Below are positions 16,389-25,281 of a DNA stretch of 64,000 nt, piece after piece. A model generated the notes under the pieces. The model had not been told where the DNA came from. It saw only the letters and a list, made by a program, of their open reading frames with translations, and searched no databases. The stretch is from Bacillus_BU sp051233475. Lineage in GTDB: Bacteria; Bacillota; Bacilli; Bacillales; Cytobacillaceae. Both the position numbers and the translations under genes were made by a program. Where the stretch lies: the NCBI RefSeq assembly GCF_051233475.1, contig NZ_JBKFGH010000011.1:124001-188000 (forward strand). The letters are read 5' to 3'. Numbering within the stretch: position 1 is the stretch's first letter; each line of letters opens with the position of its first letter.

Positions 16389-17979
16389 TTATCTATTTAA
16401 AATTGCCGCCCAACCACATGAGTTTCAGCAAATCCACCGTTTAAATTATCAAACCTTTGTTAATGAAATCCCGCAGCATGAACAAAACGAGCAGGGAATA
16501 CTAGTCGACCCTTACCACAATGAAAATACATATATTATCTGTTTAAAAGAAACACAGGTCGTCGGCATGATTGCCATTCGCGACGTCCGCCCCTTTTCCT
16601 TAGATAAAAAAATCGGTCCAGTTGAGGACTCGCTGCCAATCGAAACAAACAAACTATGTGAAATTCGGCTTTTATCAGTGGATAAAGATTACCGTCATGG
16701 CCGGGTTTTTCTTGGTTTGGCTCAATTTTTGGCCCGTTACTGCTTGAAGAAAGGTTATGATGCAACCGTCATTTCAGGAACAGTCCGGCAATTAAAGCTC
16801 TACAGCCAAATGGGTTTTCAGCCATTTTCCCGCCTCGTTGGTACGGAGGAAGCCCAATATCAGCCGATGTACTTAACAAAGGAAACGTTTGCGAAGTCAG
16901 TGGCAGGGCGTATCATTAAGCCAACGGTAAATTTCCTTCCAGGCCCTGTGCCGATCAGAGAAGATGTTAAAGCCGCATTAACGCGCGAGCCAATCTCACA
17001 CCGCTCTGAAATGTTTTTAGAAAAAATGCACTTAACCCAAAAGCAGCTCTGTGAATTGACGAATAGCCGGTATGTCAAAATTATGCTTGGTTCAGGTACA
17101 TTAGCAAACGATGCGATTGCCGCCCAATTATCCCTGCTACCCAACAAAAAAGGATTAATTTTAGTAAATGGAGAATTTGGGGCGAGATTAACCGGGCAGG
17201 CAGCAAGAATGGGTCTTGAGTTTGATGTGCTGGAAAACGCATGGGGGCAGCCGTTCACTCGAAATCAGCTCCTCCAATATATCAGCGAAGATACTGAATG
17301 GATTTGGGCTGTCCATAGTGAAACTTCAACCGGAATGTTAAATGACATGGATATGTTGAAGGAAGTAGCTGCCCAAAACCAAATAAAGCTATGCATGGAT
17401 TGCATTAGTTCGATTGGCGCTGTTCCGATCGATCTTAATGGAGTATACCTTGCATCAGGGGTGAGCGGGAAAGCGATTGGAGCGTTTACTGGCCTTTCCT
17501 TTGTTTTTCATCAGCATCCGGTTCAACCTTCTAGTAAATTACCAAAATATATTGATTTGGGAATGTACTGTGAACATAACAGCATTCCATATTCACACTC
17601 TTCAAATTTACTTGAGGCTCTTCATACCGCGTTACTTTTTAACCCTCAAGATCGTTATGATAAAATAAAGCAAACCTATCGCTCCATTAAAGATAGTTTA
17701 AATGAAATGGAATTAAAAACTGTCACACCGGAACAATACGCATCACCGACGATTTTCACAATTGAGATACCATCCAACATTTCCTCTGTTGAACTTGGGG
17801 AAACTCTTTACTATCAAGGTTTTCAGCTTCATTATGAAAGCAGCTATTTACGCGAAAAGAATTGGCTCCAAATCGCCACATTAGGAGATTATCATGGTGA
17901 TGACATTAATAAAATGTTGAATTTATTTGCAAAATTCCTTGATTATGAAAATAATGCGTTATTAGAATTACAAAAGTAA
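16372..17979 (+). CDS. GNAT acyltransferase - class V aminotransferase fusion
   Basis: A two-domain 535-residue protein. Residues 1-170 look like a GNAT fold of the kind seen in N-acyl amino acid and homoserine-lactone synthases (LNYQTFVNE near the N-terminus, VVGMIAIRD, then CEIRLLSVDKDYR). Residues about 185-530 are a class V PLP aminotransferase: LGSGTLAND, HSETSTG, the PLP-pyridine aspartate in CMDCISSIGAVPID and the Schiff-base lysine in SGKAIGAFTGLS. No signal peptide. It is coupled to the PlsY-like gene and followed after 15 bases by a dUTPase. The substrate is unknown; formation and acylation of an amine is inferred. Confidence 0.8.
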   Translation: MSENHDYLFKIAAQPHEFQQIHRLNYQTFVNEIPQHEQNEQGILVDPYHNENTYIICLKETQVVGMIAIRDVRPFSLDKKIGPVEDSLPIETNKLCEIRLLSVDKDYRHGRVFLGLAQFLARYCLKKGYDATVISGTVRQLKLYSQMGFQPFSRLVGTEEAQYQPMYLTKETFAKSVAGRIIKPTVNFLPGPVPIREDVKAALTREPISHRSEMFLEKMHLTQKQLCELTNSRYVKIMLGSGTLANDAIAAQLSLLPNKKGLILVNGEFGARLTGQAARMGLEFDVLENAWGQPFTRNQLLQYISEDTEWIWAVHSETSTGMLNDMDMLKEVAAQNQIKLCMDCISSIGAVPIDLNGVYLASGVSGKAIGAFTGLSFVFHQHPVQPSSKLPKYIDLGMYCEHNSIPYSHSSNLLEALHTALLFNPQDRYDKIKQTYRSIKDSLNEMELKTVTPEQYASPTIFTIEIPSNISSVELGETLYYQGFQLHYESSYLREKNWLQIATLGDYHGDDINKMLNLFAKFLDYENNALLELQK

Positions 17980-17994
17980 GTTAGGAGAACAGTC

Positions 17995-18486
17995 ATGAAC
18001 TTAAAAAAGTTATTCGAAATGCAAAAAGGATTAGACAGCCACATTGAGGAACAACATAATTTACAAACAGAGGATTTGTTTGACCGCAAAGTTTTGGCAT
18101 TGCTTGTTGAACTGGGCGAGCTTGCGAATGAAACACGTTGCTTTAAATTCTGGAGTTTAAAAGCTCCATCGCCAAAAGAAGTTATTCTTGAGGAATATGT
18201 AGATGGGATCCATTTCATGTTATCTTTAGGGATTGTCTGTGATTTTACAGAAAAAGTAACAGTACATAACAACGAAGCTAACATCGTGGAGTTAACTGAA
18301 CAATTTTTAGAAATCTACCGACTCATCAATGTGTTCCGTACAAACCGTTCATTACAGGCATATCAGGACATGTTTCAGTCCTACCTATGTCTAGCCAATT
18401 TACTAGGCTATACAAATGTCGAAATTGAACAGGCATATCTTCAAAAAAACGAAGTAAATTATGAAAGACAACAACAAGGCTATTAG
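17995..18486 (+). CDS. Dimeric dUTPase, all-alpha NTP pyrophosphatase type
   Basis: A 163-residue helical protein of the MazG-like dimeric dUTPase family, hydrolysing dUTP to dUMP and pyrophosphate. The metal-binding pattern is visible as ELGELANETRCFK (about residues 40-52) and EEYVDGIHF (about residues 67-75). GGAGAA precedes the ATG. It sits 15 bases after the fusion gene and is probably co-transcribed; a metabolic link is not obvious. Confidence 0.85.
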   Translation: MNLKKLFEMQKGLDSHIEEQHNLQTEDLFDRKVLALLVELGELANETRCFKFWSLKAPSPKEVILEEYVDGIHFMLSLGIVCDFTEKVTVHNNEANIVELTEQFLEIYRLINVFRTNRSLQAYQDMFQSYLCLANLLGYTNVEIEQAYLQKNEVNYERQQQGY

Positions 18487-18562
18487 CACTGTTTTTTTAC
18501 TTTCTAAAATCCGTTTTGTATAATGAGGAACAAGCGAAACTAAATGAAGGGAGTCGAAATAG

Positions 18563-19648
18563 ATGGCAAAATTAGATGAAATGTTAACGATGCTAAAAGA
18601 TTTAACAGACGCCAAAGGAATTCCCGGCAATGAGCGTGAAGCACGAGAGGTCATGAAAAAATACATAGCGCCGTTTGCTGACGAAGTGACAACCGATAAT
18701 CTAGGCAGTTTAATCGCCAAGAAGGTAGGCAAAGAGGGCGGCCCGAAAATAATGGTTGCCGGGCATTTGGATGAAGTCGGCTTTATGATTACGAACATTG
18801 ATGATAAGGGATTCCTCCGCTTTCAACCAGTAGGCGGTTGGTGGGGACAGGTTATGCTCGCTCAGCGGGTTACGATTGTAACGAGCAAAGGGGATGTAAC
18901 GGGTGTTATCGGTTCGAAGCCACCGCATATCCTGTCTGCAGAAGCTCGCAAAAAAACAGTTGAAATTAAGGACATGTTTATTGATATTGGTGCTTCAAGC
19001 AAGGAAGAGGCAAAGGAATGGGGCGTTAAGCCGGGAGATATGGTCGTTCCATATTTTGAATTTACGGTCATGAATAATGAGAAAATGCTGCTTGCAAAAG
19101 CATGGGATAATCGTATCGGCTGTGCAATCGCGATTGAGGTTTTAAAAAGACTTCACGGTACAGAGCACCCGAATGTCGTCTATGGAGTCGGAACGGTTCA
19201 GGAGGAGGTTGGCTTACGTGGAGCCAAGACATCTGCTTATAAAATTGAACCGGATATTGCCTTTGGTGTCGATGTCGGGATTGCAGGAGATACTCCAGGG
19301 GTAACGGAAAAAGAGGCACTTGGAAAAATGGGAGCCGGGCCACAAATTGTTCTTTACGATGCATCAATGGTATCCCATAAAGGTTTGCGGGATTTCGTTA
19401 CGGATGTAGCCGATGAACATGAAATTCCATATCAATATGAGGCGATGCCAGGTGGCGGGACAGATTCTGGAGCCATCCACCTTTCTCATAAAGGTGTTCC
19501 AGCGCTATCAATTGGAATTGCGACTCGCTATATCCATTCTCATGCTGCGATGCTTCACCGTGACGACTTTGAGAATGCTGTTAAATTAATCGTTGAAGTA
19601 ATTAAACGATTGGATCAACAAACGGTTGACACAATTACGTATCAGTAA
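18563..19648 (+). CDS. ysdC: M42 family metallo-aminopeptidase (YsdC)
   Basis: Dinuclear metal aminopeptidase of the M42 (TET/glutamyl aminopeptidase) family, cytosolic. Metal ligands and catalytic residues are visible: GHLDEVGF (about residue 68), WDNRIG (Asp about 182), the EE pair in VQEEVGLRGA, FGVDVG, and the final histidine in RYIHSHAAM. Length is 361. The homologue in B. subtilis has been labelled an endoglucanase, but the sequence is that of a peptidase. GAAGGGAG precedes the ATG. Confidence 0.93.
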   Translation: MAKLDEMLTMLKDLTDAKGIPGNEREAREVMKKYIAPFADEVTTDNLGSLIAKKVGKEGGPKIMVAGHLDEVGFMITNIDDKGFLRFQPVGGWWGQVMLAQRVTIVTSKGDVTGVIGSKPPHILSAEARKKTVEIKDMFIDIGASSKEEAKEWGVKPGDMVVPYFEFTVMNNEKMLLAKAWDNRIGCAIAIEVLKRLHGTEHPNVVYGVGTVQEEVGLRGAKTSAYKIEPDIAFGVDVGIAGDTPGVTEKEALGKMGAGPQIVLYDASMVSHKGLRDFVTDVADEHEIPYQYEAMPGGGTDSGAIHLSHKGVPALSIGIATRYIHSHAAMLHRDDFENAVKLIVEVIKRLDQQTVDTITYQ

Positions 19649-19655
19649 AAAGTAA

Positions 19656-19684
19656 GAGGGTACCGCATCATGCGCGGTACCCTC
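19656..19684. terminator. Hairpin between convergent ysdC and sspI
   Basis: Perfect 11-base stem GAGGGTACCGC/GCGGTACCCTC with a seven-base loop. The minus-strand side is followed by TTACTTTTT, so it fits a terminator for sspI; on the plus strand the T-run is poor, so its role for ysdC is less certain. Confidence 0.7.
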
Positions 19685-19699
19685 AACTTATGTTTTATA

Positions 19700-19909
19700 T
19701 TAACGTTTTAACCCATTTTCAAGTAGCCCAAGCATTTCACTTTTTTCCTGTTCTGAAGCACTTTCCCAAATGACTTCAAATAAAACGCCGAGACCAGGAA
19801 GCATTTTTTCCTCACCAGTTTGAATGGCATCTACAATCGTGTCGCGCAGCTCGTCTTGAGAATTTCCTGATACATTTTGAATAATAGCGTGACGTAAATT
19901 TAAATTCAC
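19700..19909 (-). CDS. sspI: Small acid-soluble spore protein SspI
   Basis: A 69-residue minor SASP of the SspI family (NLNLRHAII..DTIVDAIQTGEEKMLPGLGVLFEVIW), made in the forespore. The GTG at 19909 is chosen because GAAGGAGTG lies about 8 bases upstream and it gives the family N-terminus; a longer reading to 19951 would run through that ribosome site. It is transcribed divergently from ysgA, as in B. subtilis. Confidence 0.95.
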   Translation of the reverse strand: MNLNLRHAIIQNVSGNSQDELRDTIVDAIQTGEEKMLPGLGVLFEVIWESASEQEKSEMLGLLENGLKR

Positions 19910-19945
19910 CTTTCTATTCACTCCTTCTATTTCCAATTCGAATCT

Positions 19946-19976
19946 TAGCATTTGTAAATTTGCATTTTTTTATGTA
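19946..19976 (-). promoter_or_regulatory. Possible sigma-G-like promoter of sspI
   Basis: On the minus strand TACATA (-35 side) and AATGCTA (-10 side), 18 bases apart, partly match the sigma-G pattern TGMATA / CATNCTA. Expected for a forespore SASP gene, but each box has mismatches. Confidence 0.35.
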
Positions 19977-20029
19977 AAAAATTTAGTATATAATAAAGAA
20001 ATTGAACTTGAAGAATGGAAGGAGTGACA

Positions 20030-20791
20030 ATGGTGAAACACATACACTCTGTTAAAAACCCGCAAATAAAGGAATGGAAGAAGCTATTAACAAAAAAAGA
20101 ACGAGATAAAACGGGAACGTTTTTAATAGAAGGATTTCATTTAGTCGAAGAAGCGCTAAAACAAGAGGATGTTATCATACAATTAATCGTAAATGAGGAA
20201 ACTGAACTGCCTCCTGCATGGAATGATGGCTCGATTCCGGTAACACTTGTCACGGAAGAAATTATTAAGACGTTGTCAGATACAGAAACTCCACAGGGGG
20301 TTATTGCGATTTGCCGTCAAACGAGAAAGGATATAACTGAAATCAGTGGGAAGACCTTCCTTTTGATTGATGCAGTTCAGGATCCTGGGAATGTTGGAAC
20401 GATTATCAGGACTGCTGACGCTGCAGGGATAGATGCGGTTATTGTCGGCCAGGGAAGCGTTGATATTTATAATCCAAAGGTGCTGCGCTCCGCCCAGGGA
20501 AGCCATTTTCACTTGCCGATTATCAATGGAGACTTGCCATTTTGGCTTAACAAATTGGCAGAGAATCACATTCCGGTTTACGGAACCTCGCTTGAAAATG
20601 GTCAAGTGTATACAGAAACTGCTCCTGCTGAATCGTTTGCGTTAATTGTGGGCAATGAGGGGAACGGGGTCAATAAACAGCTTCTCGCACAAACGGCAAA
20701 AAACTTATACATACCGATCTTCGGCAAGAGTGAGTCGTTAAATGTAGCTGTAGCGACAGGCATTTTACTCTATTATTTGAAAAAAAGCTGA
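20030..20791 (+). CDS. ysgA: SpoU-family RNA methyltransferase YsgA
   Basis: SPOUT-class 2'-O-ribose methyltransferase of the TrmH family, 253 residues. The knot motifs are visible: LIDAVQDPGNVGTIIRTADA (motif 1), IVGNEGNGV (motif 2) and IPIFGKSESLNVAVATGI (motif 3). The N-terminal substrate-binding region begins with KNPQIKEWKKL. AAGGAGTG lies just before the ATG at 20030, ruling out the in-frame ATG at 20015. The RNA target is not defined; rRNA is the usual guess. Confidence 0.9.
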   Translation: MVKHIHSVKNPQIKEWKKLLTKKERDKTGTFLIEGFHLVEEALKQEDVIIQLIVNEETELPPAWNDGSIPVTLVTEEIIKTLSDTETPQGVIAICRQTRKDITEISGKTFLLIDAVQDPGNVGTIIRTADAAGIDAVIVGQGSVDIYNPKVLRSAQGSHFHLPIINGDLPFWLNKLAENHIPVYGTSLENGQVYTETAPAESFALIVGNEGNGVNKQLLAQTAKNLYIPIFGKSESLNVAVATGILLYYLKKS

Positions 20792-20798
20792 TAATCAT

Positions 20799-20827
20799 TT
20801 GAAACTGTTAGTAAAATATACTATAAT
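20799..20827 (+). promoter_or_regulatory. Sigma-A promoter of pheS leader
   Basis: TTGAAA (20799-20804), 17 bases, TATAAT (20822-20827), directly upstream of the T-box. Confidence 0.8.
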
Positions 20828-20859
20828 TAACAGCAAATTGCATGAACAAAAAACGTTGA

Positions 20860-21130
20860 TGGAGAAAAGTAGCTCATACCCGACCATTTAGGGAGAAAAT
20901 GCCGCAGACTGGAAGCATTTTTATGGAAGGCTTAAGTGAAGTTCACCTCCGGAGTTGGCATCGGGACCAATTCATGATTGTATCGCGCAGGTCGCCTTAC
21001 CTTTCTTGAGTTGTAAAGATGCATCGGCCCAAGCCGTTATCCTAATGAAGCGAACAAGCGTAATGTTGCTTGTTAATAAGGGTGGTACCGCGAACCAAAC
21101 CTCGTCCCTTTTCAGGGCGAGGTTTTTTTG
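20860..21130 (+). promoter_or_regulatory. T-box leader of pheST
   Basis: The T-box AAGGGTGGTACCGCG is at 21078-21092. The terminator stem AACCTCGTCCC/GGGCGAGGTT (one bulge, 21098-21124) is followed by Ts. A phenylalanine specifier TTC at 20942-20944 lies in the expected part of Stem I. Uncharged tRNA-Phe should stabilise the antiterminator and switch on pheST. Confidence 0.94.
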
Positions 21131-21155
21131 TGTTTAAAAATGGCATTATTTTTTG

Positions 21156-21335
21156 GCTGTGTTAAAGAACATTGTTGTTTTTGAGCACGCTGTTGATTGG
21201 AGCGGAAGGTGCGAGACTCCTGCGGGAGAAGGTGTCACGGGAGACCCCACAGGCGCTTGCGCCGAGGAGGCTCCCGGACTCCCCCGCGGAAAGCGAGCAC
21301 CTGCAGCGGAAATCAACAGCCCTATTTAACAAAGC
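21156..21335 (+). repeat. Dispersed palindromic repeat, copy C
   Basis: The most complete copy: outer arms GCTGTGTTAAA (21156-21166) and TTTAACAAAGC (21325-21335), inner core 21190-21319. It lies between the T-box terminator and the pheS ribosome site, so it is transcribed whenever the T-box reads through. Confidence 0.88.
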
Positions 21336-21376
21336 TTTCTAAAAAGAAAACCATGTATATAAAGGAGGAAATAAAC

Positions 21377-22420
21377 ATGCAGGAAAGATTAAAGGAACTG
21401 CAGACAGAAGCGCTTGAAAAAATTGAGCAATCGGCAAATCTAAAAGAACTCAACGATATTCGTGTTGCCTATTTAGGAAAAAAAGGCCCAATCACAGAAG
21501 TACTAAGAGGGATGGGCAGCCTGTCTGCCGAAGAACGCCCAAAAATGGGAGCACTTGTGAATGAAGTCAGAGAAGAAATTGCTTCTAAAATCGAAACAAA
21601 ACAGCAAGAACTTGAAGCTGCAGCGATCAATGAAAAGCTTGCTGCCGAAACCATTGATGTAACATTACCAGGAAGACCAGTGAGAGTCGGAAATCATCAT
21701 CCACTGACAAGAATCATTGAAGAAGCAGAAGACTTTTTCATCGGTATGGGCTATACGATTGCCGAAGGTCCCGAAGTGGAATCAGACTTCTATAACTTTG
21801 AAGCACTAAACTTGCCAAAAGGTCATCCGGCCCGTGATATGCAGGATTCCTTCTATATTACTGAAGAGATTTTACTGCGTACTCACACTTCACCAATGCA
21901 GGCACGGACAATGGAAAAAAAGAAAGGCAAAGGTCCTGTTAAAATCATCTGTCCGGGTAAAGTGTATCGTCGTGACAACGATGATGCGACCCACTCTCAT
22001 CAATTTATGCAAATTGAGGGTCTTGTAGTCGATGAAAATATCCGTATGAGCGACCTTAAAGGAACGCTTGATTTGTTTGCGAAAAAGATGTTTGGCGAAG
22101 ACCGTGAAATTCGCTTACGCCCAAGCTTTTTCCCATTCACCGAGCCATCCGTAGAGGTTGATATCTCTTGTAAAATTTGCGGCGGTAAAGGCTGTAATGT
22201 TTGTAAAGGAACAGGCTGGATTGAAGTATTAGGTGCTGGAATGGTTCATCCTAATGTACTTGAAATGGCCGGCTTTGATTCGAAGAAATACACCGGCTTT
22301 GCATTCGGAATCGGTGTGGAAAGAATTGCGATGCTCAAATACGGTGTCGATGATATCCGTCACTATTATACAAATGACATACGATTCATTAAACAATTCT
22401 CTTTGCACGAATCACTATAA
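21377..22420 (+). CDS. pheS: Phenylalanyl-tRNA synthetase alpha subunit
   Basis: Catalytic alpha subunit of the alpha2-beta2 synthetase. The N-terminal coiled coil spans about residues 1-85. Class II motifs follow, including FYNFEALN, HTSPMQART, the RRDNDDATHSHQFMQIEG motif 2 region and FGIGVERIAMLKYG motif 3. Length 347. A CxxC/CxxC-like cluster (CKICGGKGCNVC) is present, common in Bacillus PheS. The ATG at 21377 is chosen for AAAGGAGGAA upstream; the reading frame open from 21197 runs through repeat copy C and is not the start. Confidence 0.96.
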   Translation: MQERLKELQTEALEKIEQSANLKELNDIRVAYLGKKGPITEVLRGMGSLSAEERPKMGALVNEVREEIASKIETKQQELEAAAINEKLAAETIDVTLPGRPVRVGNHHPLTRIIEEAEDFFIGMGYTIAEGPEVESDFYNFEALNLPKGHPARDMQDSFYITEEILLRTHTSPMQARTMEKKKGKGPVKIICPGKVYRRDNDDATHSHQFMQIEGLVVDENIRMSDLKGTLDLFAKKMFGEDREIRLRPSFFPFTEPSVEVDISCKICGGKGCNVCKGTGWIEVLGAGMVHPNVLEMAGFDSKKYTGFAFGIGVERIAMLKYGVDDIRHYYTNDIRFIKQFSLHESL

Positions 22421-22438
22421 ATAAGGAGGACATGAACC

Positions 22439-24853
22439 ATGTTCGTATCATATAAATGGCTGCAGGAATACGTTGATTTAGACGGAATGACTGCCGAGGA
22501 GTTAGCTGATAAAATCACCAAAAGCGGGATTGAAGTGGAAGGAGTAGAACTCCTTAACGATGGAATGAAAGGCATTGTCGTCGGTCATGTTGTCGAACGC
22601 GAACAGCATCCAAATGCCGACAAACTGAGCAAATGCCAGGTAGACCTTGGTGGCGAAGCACCGGTCCAAATCATTTGCGGAGCGCCGAATGTTGCGCAAG
22701 GTCAAAAGGTTGCCGTTGCAACTGTTGGGGCCGTATTACCGGGTAATTTTAAAATCAAAAAAGCAAAGCTTCGCGGCGAAGAATCGAACGGGATGATTTG
22801 TTCCTTGCAGGAGCTGGGGATTGAAAGCAAGCTTGTTGCGAAAGAGTATTCAGAAGGAATCTTTGTTTTTCCAAGTGATACCGAAGTAGGTCAGGATGCG
22901 CTTGCACTATTAAATCGCGATGACCATATCTTAGAGCTTAGCTTAACTCCAAATCGTGCCGATGCGTTAAGCATGCTCGGTGTTGCTTATGAAGTCGCTG
23001 CAATCTTAGGAAAAGAAGTGAAGCTGCCACAGCCTAAAGTAGAGGCTTCAAGCGAAAAAGCTTCCGATTATATTAAGGTAAGTGTCGAAGCAAACGAAGA
23101 TAACCCCATTTATACAGCAAAGGTTATTAAAAACGTAAAAATCGGCCCATCACCATTATGGATGCAAACAAGACTAATGGCAGCAGGGATTCGACCACAT
23201 AACAATGTTGTCGATATCACGAACTATATTCTGCTTGAATACGGTCAGCCATTACACGCATTTGATTATGATCGTTTCGGTTCAAAAGAAGTGTTGGTTC
23301 GCCGGGCGCACCAAGGTGAAGAAATCGTCACTCTCGATGATGCGAAACGGACATTAACTGCTGACCATCTTGTTATTACGAACGGAAGTGTTCCAGTTGC
23401 ACTAGCTGGTGTAATGGGTGGAGCAAACTCCGAAGTTCAGGCAGATACAACGACCGTTCTATTAGAGTCAGCGTACTTCAGCGGTGGTGTAATCCGTAAA
23501 GCATCTAAAGATCACGGCTTACGTAGTGAAGCAAGCACCCGCTATGAGAAGGGCGTCGATCCGAATCGAGTCCGTCTGGCTGCAGAAAGAGCGGCTGCGT
23601 TAATCGCAGAATATGCCGGCGGTGAAGTTCTTGAAGGCACAGTCGAAGTGGATACTTACACTGCTGAGCCTGCGGTTGTATCGATTACATTAGAAAAAAT
23701 AAACAAAGTCATCGGTACACAATTAACGCTGGAAGAAGTTCAAGATATTTTTGCAAAATTAAAATTCGAAGTGGTTACTGATAATGATTTGTTAACCGTG
23801 ACAGTTCCAACACGCCGTGGTGATATTACGATCGAAGAGGATTTAATTGAAGAAGTGGCTCGACTCTATGGCTATGATAAATTGCCAATGACACTTCCCG
23901 TTGGTGAAACAGCACCTGGTTACTTAACTGACTATCAGCAAAAGCGTCGGGTGGTTCGCCGTTTCTTAGAAGGAGCCGGTCTTTACCAAGCGGTAACGTA
24001 TTCTTTAACAAGTGCGGATAAGGCTGCTCAATTTGCGATTGAGAATCGAGAGCCAATTCGTCTGGCAATGCCGATGAGTGAGGAGCGCAGCATGCTCCGT
24101 TTAAGCATTGTTCCACAGCTGTTAGAGGCGTTAAAATACAACACAGCACGACAAATTGATAGCATTGGCTTATATGAGGTAGGAGCCGTTTTCTTAGCTA
24201 ATGATAACGAAGTTTTACCTGAAGAGCGGGAACATGTTGCCGGCGCGATTACCGGCCTATGGCATGCTCATTCTTGGCAAGGTGAAAAGAAGCCAGTTGA
24301 TTTCTTTGTATTAAAAGGAATTCTTGAAGGTTTATTTGCAAAACTTGGTCTTACAGATAAGGTGGAGTATCGCCAAGCAGCAATAGACAGAATGCATCCA
24401 GGAAGAACAGCAGCGGTTTTACTTAACGGTCAAGAAATTGGCTTTGTAGGACAGATCCATCCAAGTGTGCAAAAGGACTTGGATTTAAAAGATACGTTAG
24501 TCTTTGAATTATCGTTAAGTGCAATCCTTGCAGCAGCAACTGAACCACTAACATTCGAAGCGATTCCGAGATATCCTTCTATTACTCGGGACATTGCCTT
24601 AGTGGTGGATAAAGAAAAGACAGCTTTCGAGCTCGAACAAATCATTGTTGCAGCTGGCGGAACGCTTTTAAAAGACGTTCATGTGTTTGATTTGTACGAA
24701 GGTGAACGAATGGAACAAGGGAAAAAATCGATTGCCTTCTCATTAAAATATTTTGATCCGGAACGGACATTAACTGATGAGGACGTTACAAAGGCTCATG
24801 ACAAAGTGTTAACTGCCGTTAAAGAACAAGCAGGAGCCGTTTTACGAGGCTAG
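22439..24853 (+). CDS. pheT: Phenylalanyl-tRNA synthetase beta subunit
   Basis: Beta subunit with tRNA-binding and editing functions, 804 residues. Visible domains: an N-terminal tRNA-binding OB fold (about residues 39-155, HPNADKLSKCQVDLG), B3/B4 editing domain (about 210-385), B5 domain (about 408-483), the inactive class II core and a C-terminal FDX-ACB anticodon-binding domain (about 710-804, RYPSITRDIALVVD). It starts 18 bases after pheS with AAGGAGGA. A terminator follows. In B. subtilis rnhC is next; it is missing here. Confidence 0.96.
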   Translation: MFVSYKWLQEYVDLDGMTAEELADKITKSGIEVEGVELLNDGMKGIVVGHVVEREQHPNADKLSKCQVDLGGEAPVQIICGAPNVAQGQKVAVATVGAVLPGNFKIKKAKLRGEESNGMICSLQELGIESKLVAKEYSEGIFVFPSDTEVGQDALALLNRDDHILELSLTPNRADALSMLGVAYEVAAILGKEVKLPQPKVEASSEKASDYIKVSVEANEDNPIYTAKVIKNVKIGPSPLWMQTRLMAAGIRPHNNVVDITNYILLEYGQPLHAFDYDRFGSKEVLVRRAHQGEEIVTLDDAKRTLTADHLVITNGSVPVALAGVMGGANSEVQADTTTVLLESAYFSGGVIRKASKDHGLRSEASTRYEKGVDPNRVRLAAERAAALIAEYAGGEVLEGTVEVDTYTAEPAVVSITLEKINKVIGTQLTLEEVQDIFAKLKFEVVTDNDLLTVTVPTRRGDITIEEDLIEEVARLYGYDKLPMTLPVGETAPGYLTDYQQKRRVVRRFLEGAGLYQAVTYSLTSADKAAQFAIENREPIRLAMPMSEERSMLRLSIVPQLLEALKYNTARQIDSIGLYEVGAVFLANDNEVLPEEREHVAGAITGLWHAHSWQGEKKPVDFFVLKGILEGLFAKLGLTDKVEYRQAAIDRMHPGRTAAVLLNGQEIGFVGQIHPSVQKDLDLKDTLVFELSLSAILAAATEPLTFEAIPRYPSITRDIALVVDKEKTAFELEQIIVAAGGTLLKDVHVFDLYEGERMEQGKKSIAFSLKYFDPERTLTDEDVTKAHDKVLTAVKEQAGAVLRG

Positions 24854-24883
24854 CCTTAAAGAATAATGAAAGAAAATGAAACT

Positions 24884-24927
24884 GGGACGCATCTGGTCGA
24901 AAATTCGCACCTTTTGCGTCCCTTTTT
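24884..24927 (+). terminator. Terminator after pheT
   Basis: Stem GGGACGCA/TGCGTCCC with a 23-base loop and five Ts. Confidence 0.8.
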
Positions 24928-24955
24928 GTCTGATTGTGACAACATTACTTTTCAG

Positions 24956-24983
24956 TTGATTGAAGTTCATGTTATAGTATAGA
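24956..24983 (+). promoter_or_regulatory. Probable promoter of zapA-cvpA
   Basis: TTGATT (24956-24961), 16 bases, TATAGA (24978-24983). Confidence 0.5.
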
Positions 24984-25015
24984 GTAGGACTTTCAAGGAA
25001 ATGGGGGCGCAGACA

Positions 25016-25267
25016 TTGTCAGAGGTACGTAAAAATCGAACAACTGTTGATATATTTGGCCAGCAATATACGATTGTTGGAACAGAAAGCACCAGCCACA
25101 TTCGTCTTGTTGCCTCAATGGTTGACGAAAAAATGCGTGAAATTAGCAGCTCAAATCCTTCACTAGATATGACCAAATTGGCTGTTTTGACCGCAGTAAA
25201 TGCCGTCAACGACTTAATAAAACTAAAGGATTTACTAGAGCTTCATGAGAAAGAAATTGAAAGGTAA
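25016..25267 (+). CDS. zapA: Cell division protein ZapA
   Basis: FtsZ-ring bundling protein of 83 residues; the ZapA core TTVDIFGQQYTIVGTES and a C-terminal coiled coil (LKDLLELHEKEIER) are present. The TTG at 25016 follows a GGGGG purine run and gives the family N-terminus MSEVRKNRTTVDI. An ATG at 25001 is the alternative but has AAGGAA touching it. It heads a zapA-cvpA pair before polX, as in B. subtilis. Confidence 0.88.
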   Translation: MSEVRKNRTTVDIFGQQYTIVGTESTSHIRLVASMVDEKMREISSSNPSLDMTKLAVLTAVNAVNDLIKLKDLLELHEKEIER

Positions 25268-25281
25268 AGGGCTTAAAATTC

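Noticed and set aside
21197..21376. N-terminal extension of pheS through repeat copy C
   Set aside because: It is repeat sequence read in frame; the proper ribosome site and family start are at 21361-21377.
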